Of a stretch of 64,000 bases of DNA, positions 1 to 9,495 are shown one piece after another. Position numbers and translations under genes: made by a program. The DNA comes from Salimicrobium flavidum (GTDB lineage Bacteria; Bacillota; Bacilli; Bacillales; Halobacillaceae). The notes under the pieces are model-generated. The model saw nothing but the letters and a program-made list of their open reading frames with translations, did no database searches and had not been told where the DNA came from. Within the stretch, counting starts at the first letter, position 1; the number at the start of each line of letters is the position of its first letter. The stretch lies in the NCBI RefSeq assembly GCF_900156645.1, contig NZ_FTOC01000008.1, forward strand, positions 1 to 64,000, read 5' to 3'.

Positions 1-14
1 AAACTCTCCATAAA
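1..14 (-). rRNA. rrs: 16S rRNA gene, first bases only
   Basis: The reverse complement of these bases is the universal 5' start of bacterial 16S rRNA (TTTATGGAGAGTTT). The gene runs off the left edge of the window. It follows yaaL on the same strand, where Bacillus subtilis carries the rrnA operon. Confidence 0.9.
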
Positions 15-118
15 AGAGCGATTGATTAGCTCATGTTGTCTTGCTTTAAAAATTGACGCATGGCATAAAACATTGTTCAGTTTTCAAAGATCTACGGTGT
101 CGCTCTCAAAACAGCGAC
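15..118 (-). promoter_or_regulatory. rRNA operon leader with antitermination-type box
   Basis: This is the transcribed leader in front of the 16S gene. Read on the minus strand it carries TTTGAAAACTGAACA at about 80-95, the sequence typical of Bacillales rRNA leaders and spacers. The segment just before the gene (ATGAGCTAATCAATCGCTC) is a likely processing-stem half. Its role in antitermination and RNase III processing is inferred from the family. Confidence 0.75.
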
Positions 119-124
119 TTAATC

Positions 125-153
125 AATATACCATGTTGTGCGTATTCCGTCAA
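125..153 (-). promoter_or_regulatory. rrn promoter P2 (gene-proximal)
   Basis: The minus strand reads TTGACG (148-153), a 17-bp spacer, then TATATT (125-130), a near-consensus sigma-A promoter directed at the 16S gene. It is the inner of two tandem promoters, the usual rrn arrangement. Confidence 0.85.
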
Positions 154-219
154 CAACAATGTATATTTTTTTGTGTGCGCCGGTTGCCGTGAACGGCTTT
201 CCTTAACGCGACAAATAAT

Positions 220-248
220 AATATATCATCCTGTTTTTTCGTTTGCAA
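220..248 (-). promoter_or_regulatory. rrn promoter P1 (distal)
   Basis: The minus strand reads TTGCAA (243-248), 17 bp, then TATATT (220-225). It lies 95 bp upstream of P2 and just after the terminator of the recR-yaaL group, so rRNA transcription starts afresh here. Confidence 0.8.
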
Positions 249-267
249 GGGTTACAACAAAAAAAAT

Positions 268-294
268 AAAAAAACTGCAATTTGCAGTTTTTTT
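268..294 (-). terminator. Terminator after yaaL
   Basis: Arms AAACTGCAA and TTGCAGTTT form a nearly perfect hairpin with A/T runs on both sides, so it could work in both directions. It separates the dnaX-yaaL transcription unit from the rrn promoters. Confidence 0.75.
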
Positions 295-408
295 AACTTC
301 GTCACGTTTTGATATGATCCATCTCTACAGAAATAGGAGCGGGACACACAGCATAGATTGACTCGCATCCCTTTCCGCTCATTTCACCAAAAATGAAAGG
401 AACGGTAT

Positions 409-624
409 TCATGAATGGGCGTTGATATTACGGATACGCGCTTCTCTTAATAAGTAAAAGTATTTCGCTTTCGCTACCGTAAGCTGCCTGTAGCCTTCTT
501 CACTCGGATCAATGCTTTGTTGCATGAGTCGATCGAGTTTTCTCCATTCTTCGTGAGCGTCCCGGATATTTTCAATCAGGCGTTCTTCTTCCTGTCTTTT
601 TTTCTTTTTCTTCCTATTAAACAT
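409..624 (-). CDS. yaaL: YaaL family protein (DUF2508)
   Basis: A 71-residue soluble protein of unknown function. It has a very basic N-terminus (residues 3-9 are almost all Lys/Arg) followed by a helical, charged body. Position directly after recR matches yaaL of B. subtilis and the length fits the family. In B. subtilis bofA follows before the rRNA operon; here there is no room for it and the rrn promoters come next. It probably shares the dnaX-ebfC-recR transcript. Confidence 0.8.
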   Translation of the reverse strand: MFNRKKKKKRQEEERLIENIRDAHEEWRKLDRLMQQSIDPSEEGYRQLTVAKAKYFYLLREARIRNINAHS

Positions 625-639
625 AAGGTTTTCTCATCC

Positions 640-1236
640 TTACAGTTCTCTTCTTCCTTCCATTGCCTTCGAAAGAGTTACTTCATCCGCATATTCAAGA
701 TCTCCGCCCATAGGAAGACCGTGAGCGATACGGGTTGTCCGGATACCGGCCGGCTTCACGAGACGTGATATATACATAGCCGTCGCTTCACCTTCCACGT
801 TAGGATTCGTGGCAATAATAAGTTCTTCCACACCTTCATCTTTCAAGCGTTTAATCAAACTTTCCACGTTGATATCCTCAGGCCCGATACCATCCATCGG
901 GGAGATAGCACCATGAAGTACATGGTACTTCCCGCTGAATTCCTTCATCTTTTCCATAGCGATCACATCTTTGGGATCCTGGACGACACAGATGAGGGTT
1001 CCGTCCCTCGATTCATCCTGACAAATGGAACAGGGATCCTGATCCGTGATATGACCACACGTGGAACAATGGGTCAGCTCCCGTTTAGCATTGACGAGTG
1101 CCTTGCCGAACTCCAGCACATCGTCTTCTTCCATCTCTAAAACATAAAAAGCCAGACGGACCGCCGTCTTAGGACCGATCCCTGGCAATTTAGTAAAGCT
1201 GTCGATCAGCTTTGAAATCGGTTCTGGATAGTACAC
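640..1236 (-). CDS. recR: Recombination mediator RecR
   Basis: RecR works with RecO (and RecF) to load RecA onto SSB-coated single-stranded DNA during gap repair. The 198 residues show the family order: a helix-hairpin-helix near residues 17-30 (LPGIGPKTA), a four-cysteine zinc finger (C57, C60, C69, C72), and a Toprim domain from about 80 to 175. The start is GTG at 1234-1236, whose G is shared with the TAG stop of ebfC, so translation is probably coupled. Gene order dnaX-ebfC-recR is conserved across Firmicutes. Confidence 0.95.
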   Translation of the reverse strand: MYYPEPISKLIDSFTKLPGIGPKTAVRLAFYVLEMEEDDVLEFGKALVNAKRELTHCSTCGHITDQDPCSICQDESRDGTLICVVQDPKDVIAMEKMKEFSGKYHVLHGAISPMDGIGPEDINVESLIKRLKDEGVEELIIATNPNVEGEATAMYISRLVKPAGIRTTRIAHGLPMGGDLEYADEVTLSKAMEGRREL

Positions 1237-1556
1237 TAGAACATTCCTCCACCAGGCATACCTTTCGTAAACTCACCCATCGTGTCGTTCGTCTTATCAT
1301 CTACCTGCTTCAACACATCGTTCGTCGCTGCAATGATCAGATCCTGAAGCATTTCCACATCTTCCGGGTCCACTGCTTCTTCATCGATTTCCACGTTAGT
1401 GATTTCTTTTTTACCGTTTGCTGTAACTTTGATCATTCCACCACCGGCTGTAGCTTCGAAAGTCATTTCATAAAGTTCTTCCTGTGCTTTCATCATTTTC
1501 TTTTGCATTTTCTGCATCTGTTTCATCATATTGTTCGCATTTCCACCGCCGCGCAT
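1236..1556 (-). CDS. ebfC: Nucleoid-associated protein EbfC/YaaK
   Basis: A small dimeric DNA-binding protein of the YbaB/EbfC family, 106 residues, as expected. The N-terminus is a Met/Lys/Gln-rich helix (residues 9-30) and the core carries the conserved segment around [12 protein letters not shown]. It sits between dnaX and recR as in nearly all bacteria. A good ribosome-binding site (AAGGAGG) precedes the ATG. Family members bind and bend DNA; a more exact role is not established. Confidence 0.93.
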   Translation of the reverse strand: MRGGGNANNMMKQMQKMQKKMMKAQEELYEMTFEATAGGGMIKVTANGKKEITNVEIDEEAVDPEDVEMLQDLIIAATNDVLKQVDDKTNDTMGEFTKGMPGGGMF

Positions 1557-1574
1557 ATAAATTCCTCCTTAAAT

Positions 1575-3263
1575 TTAATCGTGAATCTCAATTATATCAT
1601 CACCAGCTAATTTTTTCGCTTCTGAGATGAAATCTTCTTCTTCCTCTGAACTTTTTTCTTCTTCAGGAGCTTCTTCTTTCTGTTTCTGTATATATTCTTC
1701 ACGGAGCTTTTGCCACTGTGGTTCAGGAACCGGGATGACTGCCAGAGGTTTTCCGGTGAATTCTTCGAGCAAGGGTTCAATCGTACCTTTGTGATCGAGA
1801 GCCAATGAACAATGGATATCATAACGGAAAGCCAGCACGAGCGAACTCTCGGAAGCGGCCCTCGGCTTACTATTCAAAAGTGTCGCATGGGCAGGGGCGT
1901 TCCGTCGTTTCAATGCTTCCATGAATTCACCCCACACTCCCTTCACTCCCGAGATGGCTTCTTTGGACGCCTCCTGGAGGGTACGATGAACTTTTTCGTA
2001 AGGGACTTGATAATTGTTTTTCGACCCTCTCGAAGGCGTGCGTTTCGGAGCAGCTGCTTGCTGATTTTCCTGCTGGAGCGGAGGATTCTCTTCCATCTTA
2101 ACCAGTTTCTTCTCCAGCGTATCGATTCGCTGGGAGAGCTTCTCGACTATTTCCGCGTCTGCTCCCGTCGAAGAGGCCTTTTTCTGATCCGCAATGTTGA
2201 GAAGTGCAATCTCTATAAAAACTTTCGGACTCGTGGTCCATTTCATTTCCTGCTGACATTGATTCAGCGCACGGATGGCTTCCTGGATCCAGAGTGCTTC
2301 CAGCTTCCCGGTAAGCTCTTTGAAAACACTATCCACTACGGCCCGCTCCAAATGCTGTTCAAGTGCAGGAGCACTCTGATACATAAGAACATCGCGCAGA
2401 TAGTAAATCAGATCAAAAACGAACCGACCGGGGTCCTTCCCTTCCTGGATAAGCTCATCCACTGTTTCAAGAGCTTCTTTCACTTGCGCCTCATGTACGT
2501 ATTGCACCAGAGAGGCGAGATGCTTCTGAGAAATAGACCCGGTAACAGCAAGAACATCTTCAGAACCGACCCTGTCTTCACTGTAAGAAATCGCCTGATC
2601 CAGTAAACTCAGAGCATCCCTCATCCCGCCTTCTGCACTCAAAGCCACGATATCCAGAGCTTCTTTATCAACTGCTATCCCTTCTTCTTCCACAATGGAA
2701 GACATCCGTTCCACCATAGCGTTCTGGGAAATACGTTTGAAATCAAATCGCTGCGTCCGGGATATGATCGTAAGCGGGATTTTATGAGGCTCCGTGGTCG
2801 CCAAAATGAAAATGACGTGAGGTGGAGGTTCCTCCAACGTTTTTAGCAGGGCGTTGAAAGCACCGATCGACAACATGTGCACCTCATCGATGATGTATAC
2901 CTTATAAGAAGCGGAAGTAGGTGCATATTTCACTTTATCCCGGATATCCCGAATCTGCTCTACGCCATTGTTCGAAGCAGCATCGATTTCAATGACATCC
3001 GACACCGAGCCATCCTGAATACCAAGGCATGCACTACAGGCGTTGCAAGGTTCTCTCGTCGGTGATTGTTCACAATTGACCGTCTTCGCGAAAATCTTCG
3101 CTGCACTCGTTTTCCCTGTGCCCCGCGGACCGGAAAATAAATACGCATGCGAAAACTTTTGCTGAACAATAGCGTTTTGCAGCGTACGTGTAATGTGTGT
3201 CTGTCCAACCACATCCTCGAATAAGGTAGGACGCCATACCCGGTAAAGGGCCTGATAGCTCAT
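1575..3263 (-). CDS. dnaX: DNA polymerase III subunit gamma/tau
   Basis: The clamp-loader ATPase that opens the DnaN sliding clamp and links it to the replicative polymerase. The 562 residues begin with an AAA+ module: Walker A GPRGTGKT at 45-52, zinc-binding cysteines at about 64, 73, 76 and 79, and Walker B DEVH at 126-129. A long C-terminal part includes a Gln/Pro linker near 395-420 and an acidic tail. No correctly phased frameshift signal is seen, so only the full-length form is predicted, as in B. subtilis. It heads the unit that includes ebfC, recR and yaaL. Confidence 0.96.
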   Translation of the reverse strand: MSYQALYRVWRPTLFEDVVGQTHITRTLQNAIVQQKFSHAYLFSGPRGTGKTSAAKIFAKTVNCEQSPTREPCNACSACLGIQDGSVSDVIEIDAASNNGVEQIRDIRDKVKYAPTSASYKVYIIDEVHMLSIGAFNALLKTLEEPPPHVIFILATTEPHKIPLTIISRTQRFDFKRISQNAMVERMSSIVEEEGIAVDKEALDIVALSAEGGMRDALSLLDQAISYSEDRVGSEDVLAVTGSISQKHLASLVQYVHEAQVKEALETVDELIQEGKDPGRFVFDLIYYLRDVLMYQSAPALEQHLERAVVDSVFKELTGKLEALWIQEAIRALNQCQQEMKWTTSPKVFIEIALLNIADQKKASSTGADAEIVEKLSQRIDTLEKKLVKMEENPPLQQENQQAAAPKRTPSRGSKNNYQVPYEKVHRTLQEASKEAISGVKGVWGEFMEALKRRNAPAHATLLNSKPRAASESSLVLAFRYDIHCSLALDHKGTIEPLLEEFTGKPLAVIPVPEPQWQKLREEYIQKQKEEAPEEEKSSEEEEDFISEAKKLAGDDIIEIHD

Positions 3264-3381
3264 AATAATTTTCCCCTTTTTTAGTCTTGGTCCTATTATA
3301 TCGAATACTCACCCTCCCTGTGAAGCTATACCTGGGTATCAGCACAAACTTTATCAGATGAAGAGAGGCGGGGCTTGATAT

Positions 3382-3412
3382 AAAAAAGCCGCTGCGGCAA
3401 TTAGCCGCAACG
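3382..3412 (-). terminator. Terminator of the SRP RNA gene
   Basis: On the minus strand a GC-rich hairpin (GTTGCGGC / GCCGCAGC with a TAAT-type loop) is followed by six T residues. It lies directly after the 3' end of the SRP RNA. Confidence 0.75.
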
Positions 3413-3431
3413 ACTCCCTAAGTTATGTAAT

Positions 3432-3701
3432 GCCGTGCACCTGCTGTCGATGACAAGACCCCAAGCGTTACTCACAATTACAGCTCGATCCAGGCGCTCC
3501 CGCGGCACACGAGAGGCACAGCTTACTGCTGCTTCCTTCCGGATCTGACAGGGTTCACTGCTTCTCATTGCGCAGGACCTGGATGTCAACACTGTTCTTG
3601 TGAGGCAGACCTTGAAACCTTATCACCTCGAGCAGGAATTCAGCCTCGCTATAGCGGATTGCGAGTACAGGGCACCGCTACCTCCCCGCTTAGCACGACA
3701 A
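3432..3701 (-). ncRNA. scr: Signal recognition particle RNA, large Bacillus type
   Basis: About 270 nt on the minus strand. It begins with GTGCTAAGCGGGGAGGTAGC, has the diagnostic domain IV sequence GGTCCTGCGC...GGAAGGAAGCAGCA in slightly varied form near 3525-3590, and ends GGTGCACGGCA. Length and ends match the 271-nt B. subtilis scRNA with Alu and S domains. It scaffolds Ffh (and HBsu in Bacillus) for co-translational targeting to the membrane. Placement between tadA and dnaX is the same as in B. subtilis. Confidence 0.93.
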
Positions 3702-3742
3702 TCCTAAGTATATCTGTTCACTACGAAAAATGCAATAGAAAG

Positions 3743-4980
<1,238 letters not shown>

Positions 4981-5037
4981 TTCTATCCCTCCAAGCCCCA
5001 ATTCTTTCATACCTTTAATCATAGCAATATTTTGAAA

Positions 5038-5190
5038 ATAAGAAAAGCGGAAGTTTCCCGTTTAGAAGTTTTATTATAAGCAGACGGGCATGGCTTCGAG
5101 CGATTTTTTCAGAAACAGGCGCGGCTGCTTATATTTCAAACTTCCGGAAACTGTAGCTGGATAAGAAAAGTGGAAGTTTCTCCGCATACA
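5038..5190. repeat. Intergenic inverted-repeat element (GGAAGTTTC type)
   Basis: A non-coding segment with AGCGGAAGTTTCCCG near 5045-5060, AAACTTCCGGAAACTG near 5138-5153 and GTGGAAGTTTCTCCGC near 5171-5186. Related pieces recur near 7250-7310 and 61920-62130. These look like members of a dispersed intergenic repeat family able to fold into hairpins; function unknown. Confidence 0.45.
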
Positions 5191-5191
5191 A

Positions 5192-5223
5192 AAGACCTCC
5201 CACACATGAGAGCGGGAGGTCTT
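5192..5223. terminator. Bidirectional terminator after the PfpI-type gene
   Basis: Arms AAGACCTCCC (5192-5201) and GGGAGGTCTT (5214-5223) pair perfectly, with T-rich tracts on both sides. Confidence 0.8.
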
Positions 5224-5233
5224 GATTTTTTCT

Positions 5234-5749
5234 TTATTTTCGAAGAATGCGGGTCATTTCCTTATTGAACGCCGGAATGTCATCCGGTTGACGGCTGGTC
5301 ACAAGCTGATCGTGACAAACGACAACCTCTTCATCCTTCACTTTAGCTCCGGCGTATTCCATATCCACCTGAATGGATTTGAAACCTGTAGCCTGACGAC
5401 CTTCGAGCGATTTTGCCGTAATAAGAAGTTGCGGGCCATGGCAAATAGCGAATACCGGCTTCTCCTTATCCATGAAATGTTTAGCGAATTTCACGAACTT
5501 TTCGTCGCCGCGAAGCTGGTCCGGTGAAAAACCGCCAGGAATGAACAGTGCATCGAAATCTTCAGGGTTCACCTCGTCAATCGATTTATCTATCGTTGCT
5601 GTCGCCTTTCCTTGTTTACCGGTTACTTCCTTGCCAGCTTCCCATTCAATATTTGTTACCTCATGGCCGTCTTTTTTCAAGTCATTGACCGGCTGAGTGA
5701 ATTCCACATCTTCGAACATATCTGTTAACACACATGCTACTTTACTCAT
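5234..5749 (-). CDS. yfkM: DJ-1/PfpI family protein (YfkM-like)
   Basis: A 171-residue type-1 glutamine amidotransferase-like protein. The nucleophile elbow is AICHGPQ with Cys103 and His104, and an acidic residue near 13-16 completes the usual PfpI site. Family members are general stress proteins described as proteases or protein/nucleotide deglycases; the activity here is not settled. It stands alone between a terminator and the N-hydroxylase gene and has a good ribosome-binding site (AAGGAGATG). Confidence 0.85.
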   Translation of the reverse strand: MSKVACVLTDMFEDVEFTQPVNDLKKDGHEVTNIEWEAGKEVTGKQGKATATIDKSIDEVNPEDFDALFIPGGFSPDQLRGDEKFVKFAKHFMDKEKPVFAICHGPQLLITAKSLEGRQATGFKSIQVDMEYAGAKVKDEEVVVCHDQLVTSRQPDDIPAFNKEMTRILRK

Positions 5750-5822
5750 TGTGTCATCATCTCCTTCGTAAGATTATTTCCATTGTAAATCTTTCCCGGT
5801 CTCTCTCATATTAAACATTTCT

Positions 5823-7118
5823 TCAAAGATCCTTCACAGAAAACGTCTGGAAAGCAGGGTTCTGCTGATTTCTATAAACTTCCCTGCCGGCGATTGTATT
5901 CAGGATGTGTACGTTTCTATGTACAGCCAATCCAAGATTTGTCGCTCCTGTCCCATGGGAATGAGTGAGTCCAGTTGCAGTAAAAAAGTGATGAGAGCGC
6001 TCCTGTTCAAAGACAAGTTGATAATCTCTCGTCACTTTATACTGCATCTCTCCTTCCCATTCGATTTTATCCTTGAAATTTTGCATGAACCAATCAGGAA
6101 AATGAGGTTCATATCCGGTGGCAAGCACGACTTTCTTCGTCGAATGCACATACCTCACTTCCTCCTGCCACTGATGACAATCCAAGTGGTATCTCCCATT
6201 TTCAAATTCGATGTTATTGACCTCTGTCATCGGCTGTATGAATACCTTACTATCCCCTCCCGCCGCAGTACGGTGGTACAACTTTCTGTAAAGACGAGTC
6301 AGAGTATCCGGGTCGATCCCTTTCCTTAAAGGCTCCAGCGTATCCAGCGCTTCCATTCTTTTCTCTTCACTCAAGTTATGAAAATAATCTATATACTCAG
6401 GGGTGAACATTTCCTGCGCAAATTTCGCCTGATCCAGTTGAAACAGCCCTCCGGACCTCGTCAGTAATGTTACACGCATATCCTGTCGTTCCTGTTCTTC
6501 AAGCAGATCAAGGAAAATTTCAAGTGCACTCTGTCCCGAACCGACAACCGTTACATCTTTCGATTTGAGGAGTTGCTCTTTTTCAAACAGATACCGACTG
6601 GAATGAAGGATATCTTCATTAGGGAAATCCTCTGTACCATCAAAAACGATAGGCTTTGTACCTGTAGCCATCAATACGTGTTTTGCGTCAAACTCTTTTA
6701 TTTCCCCTGTCATCTTCTCTTCGACCCGAACGGTATAATATTCTTCCTTCGTACGATCGAGAACATCGATCACCGTATGACCGAAATACAAATTATCCAG
6801 CATACCGGCTACCCACTGGAGATAATCATTGTATTCCTGGCGGGGGATCTTGAAATTCTGATAAAAGTAGAACGGAAACATCCTGTTGTTTTCATAAAGG
6901 TAGTTCATGAACGTATGAGGGCTTTTGGGATCTGCGAACGTGGCAAGGTCCGCCATGAACGGTACCTGCAAATCCATTTTTTCTACAAGCATACCAGGAT
7001 GCCATTCGAACTTCGGAGTCTCATCAAAGAAAATACCTTCCACCTCTTCGGTCTGATCGATGAGACCAGCCATGCCGAGATTATAAGGACCGATTCCTAT
7101 ACCTATTACATCATACAT
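5823..7118 (-). CDS. L-lysine/L-ornithine N-monooxygenase family protein
   Basis: A flavin-dependent N-hydroxylating monooxygenase of the IucD/SidA/PvdA family, which makes the hydroxamate precursor of siderophores. The 431 residues show the FAD motif GIGIGPYNLG (5-14), the NADPH motif VVGSGQSALEIF near 190 and the late motif LATGYEPHF near 335-345. No siderophore synthetase lies beside it, so it is either an isolated piece of a pathway encoded elsewhere or acts on another amine. A siderophore importer lies 22 kb away at 28.9-32.5 kb. Whether lysine or ornithine is the substrate cannot be told. Confidence 0.8.
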   Translation of the reverse strand: MYDVIGIGIGPYNLGMAGLIDQTEEVEGIFFDETPKFEWHPGMLVEKMDLQVPFMADLATFADPKSPHTFMNYLYENNRMFPFYFYQNFKIPRQEYNDYLQWVAGMLDNLYFGHTVIDVLDRTKEEYYTVRVEEKMTGEIKEFDAKHVLMATGTKPIVFDGTEDFPNEDILHSSRYLFEKEQLLKSKDVTVVGSGQSALEIFLDLLEEQERQDMRVTLLTRSGGLFQLDQAKFAQEMFTPEYIDYFHNLSEEKRMEALDTLEPLRKGIDPDTLTRLYRKLYHRTAAGGDSKVFIQPMTEVNNIEFENGRYHLDCHQWQEEVRYVHSTKKVVLATGYEPHFPDWFMQNFKDKIEWEGEMQYKVTRDYQLVFEQERSHHFFTATGLTHSHGTGATNLGLAVHRNVHILNTIAGREVYRNQQNPAFQTFSVKDL

Positions 7119-7227
7119 ATCTAACTTCCCCCTTTTTCTTCTAAAGAAGTATTCCCACCTTTCCCCTTTCCTAATCTCGCCGACTTTTCATCAATGGCAG
7201 ACCTTAAAAAGTATGAATCTATGCCAA

Positions 7228-7243
7228 TGTTCCACGTGAAACA
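7228..7243. promoter_or_regulatory. parS site (Spo0J/ParB binding)
   Basis: The 16 bases TGTTCCACGTGAAACA fit the Bacillus parS consensus TGTTNCACGTGAAACA. ParB (Spo0J) loads and slides from such sites near the origin to organise and segregate chromosomes. The soj-spo0J genes themselves are not seen in this window. Confidence 0.9.
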
Positions 7244-7338
7244 ATGAAAAAAGCGGAAACTCCCGCTCAGAAACCTAATTCATAAGTAGGTATTCGAAAC
7301 TTCGGTACCACACAGGTGACGTGTTTTCACCAAATAAA

Positions 7339-7366
7339 ACCCCTCCATCCTCTGGGATGAAGGGGT
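7339..7366 (-). terminator. Terminator of acsA
   Basis: A hairpin with arms ACCCCTCCATCC and GGGATGAAGGGGT, followed on the minus strand by TTTTATTTGG, lies 7 bp after acsA. Confidence 0.8.
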
Positions 7367-7372
7367 GAATGC

Positions 7373-9082
7373 TTATTCTTCTAATGTGGAAGTGTCTCCT
7401 GTCGGAAGGCCAAGCTCCCAGGATTTCAGAAGACGACGCATGATTTTACCACTACGTGTTTTCGGAATCGTATCCTTCACTTCGATTTCACGCGGCGCAG
7501 CGTGAGCGCTCAGTCCTTTTTTCACGAACTGACGAATATCTTCAAGCAAATCCTCAGACTCGGAATATCCTTCATTAAGAGTGATGAAAGCCTTGATGAT
7601 TTCCCCGCGTTCCGGGTCAGGTTTACCGATGACACCAGCTTCTGCTACAGCTTCATGCTCAATCAGTTTACTTTCCACTTCAAACGGTCCGACACGTTCT
7701 CCGGATGTGTTGATGACATCATCGAGACGTCCCTGGAACCAGAAGTATCCGTCTTCATCGCGGTAGGCGCTGTCCCCTGAGACATACCATCCGTTTATAA
7801 AGTAACTTTCGAATTTCCCAGGGTTCTTCCAGATGGCGCGCATCTGAGCGGGCCATCCTTCCTTGATCGCCAGGTTGCCCATCTGATTCGGCGGAAGTTC
7901 GTTCCCTTCATTATCTATGATAGAAGCTTCCGTACCAGGAATCGGTTTACCCATCGAGCCTGGACGGATTTCCATAGATGGATAGTTACAGATCAGCTGT
8001 GATCCGGTTTCCGTCATCCACCACGTATCATGAATACGAAGATCGAATGCTTTCAATCCCCACGTAATAACTTCCGGGTTAAGCGGCTCTCCCACACTCA
8101 GTATATGACGGAGAGAAGACATATCGTGCTTCTTCGCTACATCTGCACCAGCACTCATCAGCTTACGAAAAGCTGTCGGTGCGGAATACCAGACGCTGAT
8201 ATCTTTTTCACTGATCATCGCATACCAGTCATCTGCACTGAAACGTCCGCCGCGGACTACGTTCGTTACTCCGTTCAACCATGGCGCGAAAATTCCGTAA
8301 CTTGTACCTGTGACCCAGCCTGGATCGGCGGTACACCAGTATACATCTCCTTCCTGCAGATCCAGCACCCATTTTCCGGTCTGATAATGCTGAATCATGG
8401 CATTGTGCACATGGTAGACACCTTTCGGCTTACCGGTAGAACCGGATGTATAGTGAAGAAGCATACCGTCTTCGAGATCGACCCATTCTATATCGAAATC
8501 TTCAGAAGCGTTCTTCATCTCTTCTTCAAAACTGATGTGGTTCCCGGAATCTTCTCCTCCGACAAGGACGATTTGTTTCAGGTCAGGAAGATCCTCCTGC
8601 GGCACCCGTTCAAGAAGTTCAGGAGTGGTGATCAGCATCTTCGCTTCACTATCTTCGAGACGGTCACGCACCGCCTGTTCCATGAATGCTTCAAATAAAG
8701 GACCTGCAATCGCTCCTGTCTTCAAAATTCCAAGGAAAGCTGCGTAAAATTCCGGACTTCTTGGAAGGAACAGAAAGACACGGTCCCCTTTTTCTATATT
8801 ATGCTTTTTCAATACGTTCGCGAACTTGTCACTTTCCCGTTTCAAATCGGCGAACGTCAGCGTTTCTTCGCGGTCAGGAGCTGAATAGATAAGCGCAGTC
8901 TGATCTTTTTTATTTGGATCTTCCGCATGCTTATCGATCGTTTCATAAGCAATATTCACCTTACCTGTATCGTTCCAGGTGAAATTATTTTTCGCTTCAT
9001 TCCAATCGAATGAATTGTACACTTTTTCGTAGTCTTCAAGATTGTGAGATCCTGATTGGGCTGGAATTGGTTTCATGTCCAT
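7373..9082 (-). CDS. acsA: Acetyl-CoA synthetase (acetate-CoA ligase)
   Basis: Activates acetate with ATP and CoA to acetyl-CoA, AMP and pyrophosphate, allowing growth on acetate. The 569 residues are typical of Bacillus AcsA. The AMP-binding signature YTSGSTGKPKG spans about 211-221, the TWWMTETG segment is in the middle, and the C-terminal motif PKTRSGKIMRR contains the regulatory lysine (about K546) that is acetylated in related enzymes. It is monocistronic with its own terminator. No acuABC genes adjoin it, unlike B. subtilis. Confidence 0.93.
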   Translation of the reverse strand: MDMKPIPAQSGSHNLEDYEKVYNSFDWNEAKNNFTWNDTGKVNIAYETIDKHAEDPNKKDQTALIYSAPDREETLTFADLKRESDKFANVLKKHNIEKGDRVFLFLPRSPEFYAAFLGILKTGAIAGPLFEAFMEQAVRDRLEDSEAKMLITTPELLERVPQEDLPDLKQIVLVGGEDSGNHISFEEEMKNASEDFDIEWVDLEDGMLLHYTSGSTGKPKGVYHVHNAMIQHYQTGKWVLDLQEGDVYWCTADPGWVTGTSYGIFAPWLNGVTNVVRGGRFSADDWYAMISEKDISVWYSAPTAFRKLMSAGADVAKKHDMSSLRHILSVGEPLNPEVITWGLKAFDLRIHDTWWMTETGSQLICNYPSMEIRPGSMGKPIPGTEASIIDNEGNELPPNQMGNLAIKEGWPAQMRAIWKNPGKFESYFINGWYVSGDSAYRDEDGYFWFQGRLDDVINTSGERVGPFEVESKLIEHEAVAEAGVIGKPDPERGEIIKAFITLNEGYSESEDLLEDIRQFVKKGLSAHAAPREIEVKDTIPKTRSGKIMRRLLKSWELGLPTGDTSTLEE

Positions 9083-9300
9083 AGCTTATTTCACACTCCT
9101 TAGCAAGATTATCCCACTATATGAATAGTGGTTCATAAGATGTATGTACACCTTTCAAAAAATTCCGTTAATTGTATTGTATGCGATTTCAAAAAATATT
9201 TAAAGTATTATACATAAATTCTCTTCCTTTCTTTGGTAACGGGAGTATTGATTCCCCTTTTCAATCTCTTTATAATATTCAAGTAGAAGGGTGAGAGATT

Positions 9301-9495
9301 ATGACTAAAGAAAACAAGCTTTTTTGGATTCTCGGAATCATAGGCATAGCCAATATCATCGTCTCTATTATATTGCTTTCCACCATCAATAATACGATGA
9401 TTTCACTGATGATATTCACGTCCGGAGTGTTTCTTATAATCGGGGGAATTGCGGACCGCAAAGAAAAACGAAGACGCAGTCAGCGTGATTCATAA
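9301..9495 (+). CDS. Small two-helix membrane protein
   Basis: A 64-residue protein with two hydrophobic segments (about 8-28 and 33-50) and a strongly basic C-terminal tail (KEKRRRSQRDS). Upstream AAGGGTGAG at 6 nt from the ATG is an acceptable ribosome-binding site. It is not recognised. Its end overlaps the end of the convergent EamA transporter gene by 16 bp. Confidence 0.6.
   Translation: MTKENKLFWILGIIGIANIIVSIILLSTINNTMISLMIFTSGVFLIIGGIADRKEKRRRSQRDS

Noticed and set aside
1607-1822. Programmed frameshift in dnaX giving a short gamma form
   Set aside because: An A6G run exists in the Glu/Lys-rich tail, but it is not in the A-AAA-AAG phase needed, and B. subtilis-type dnaX makes only full-length tau.
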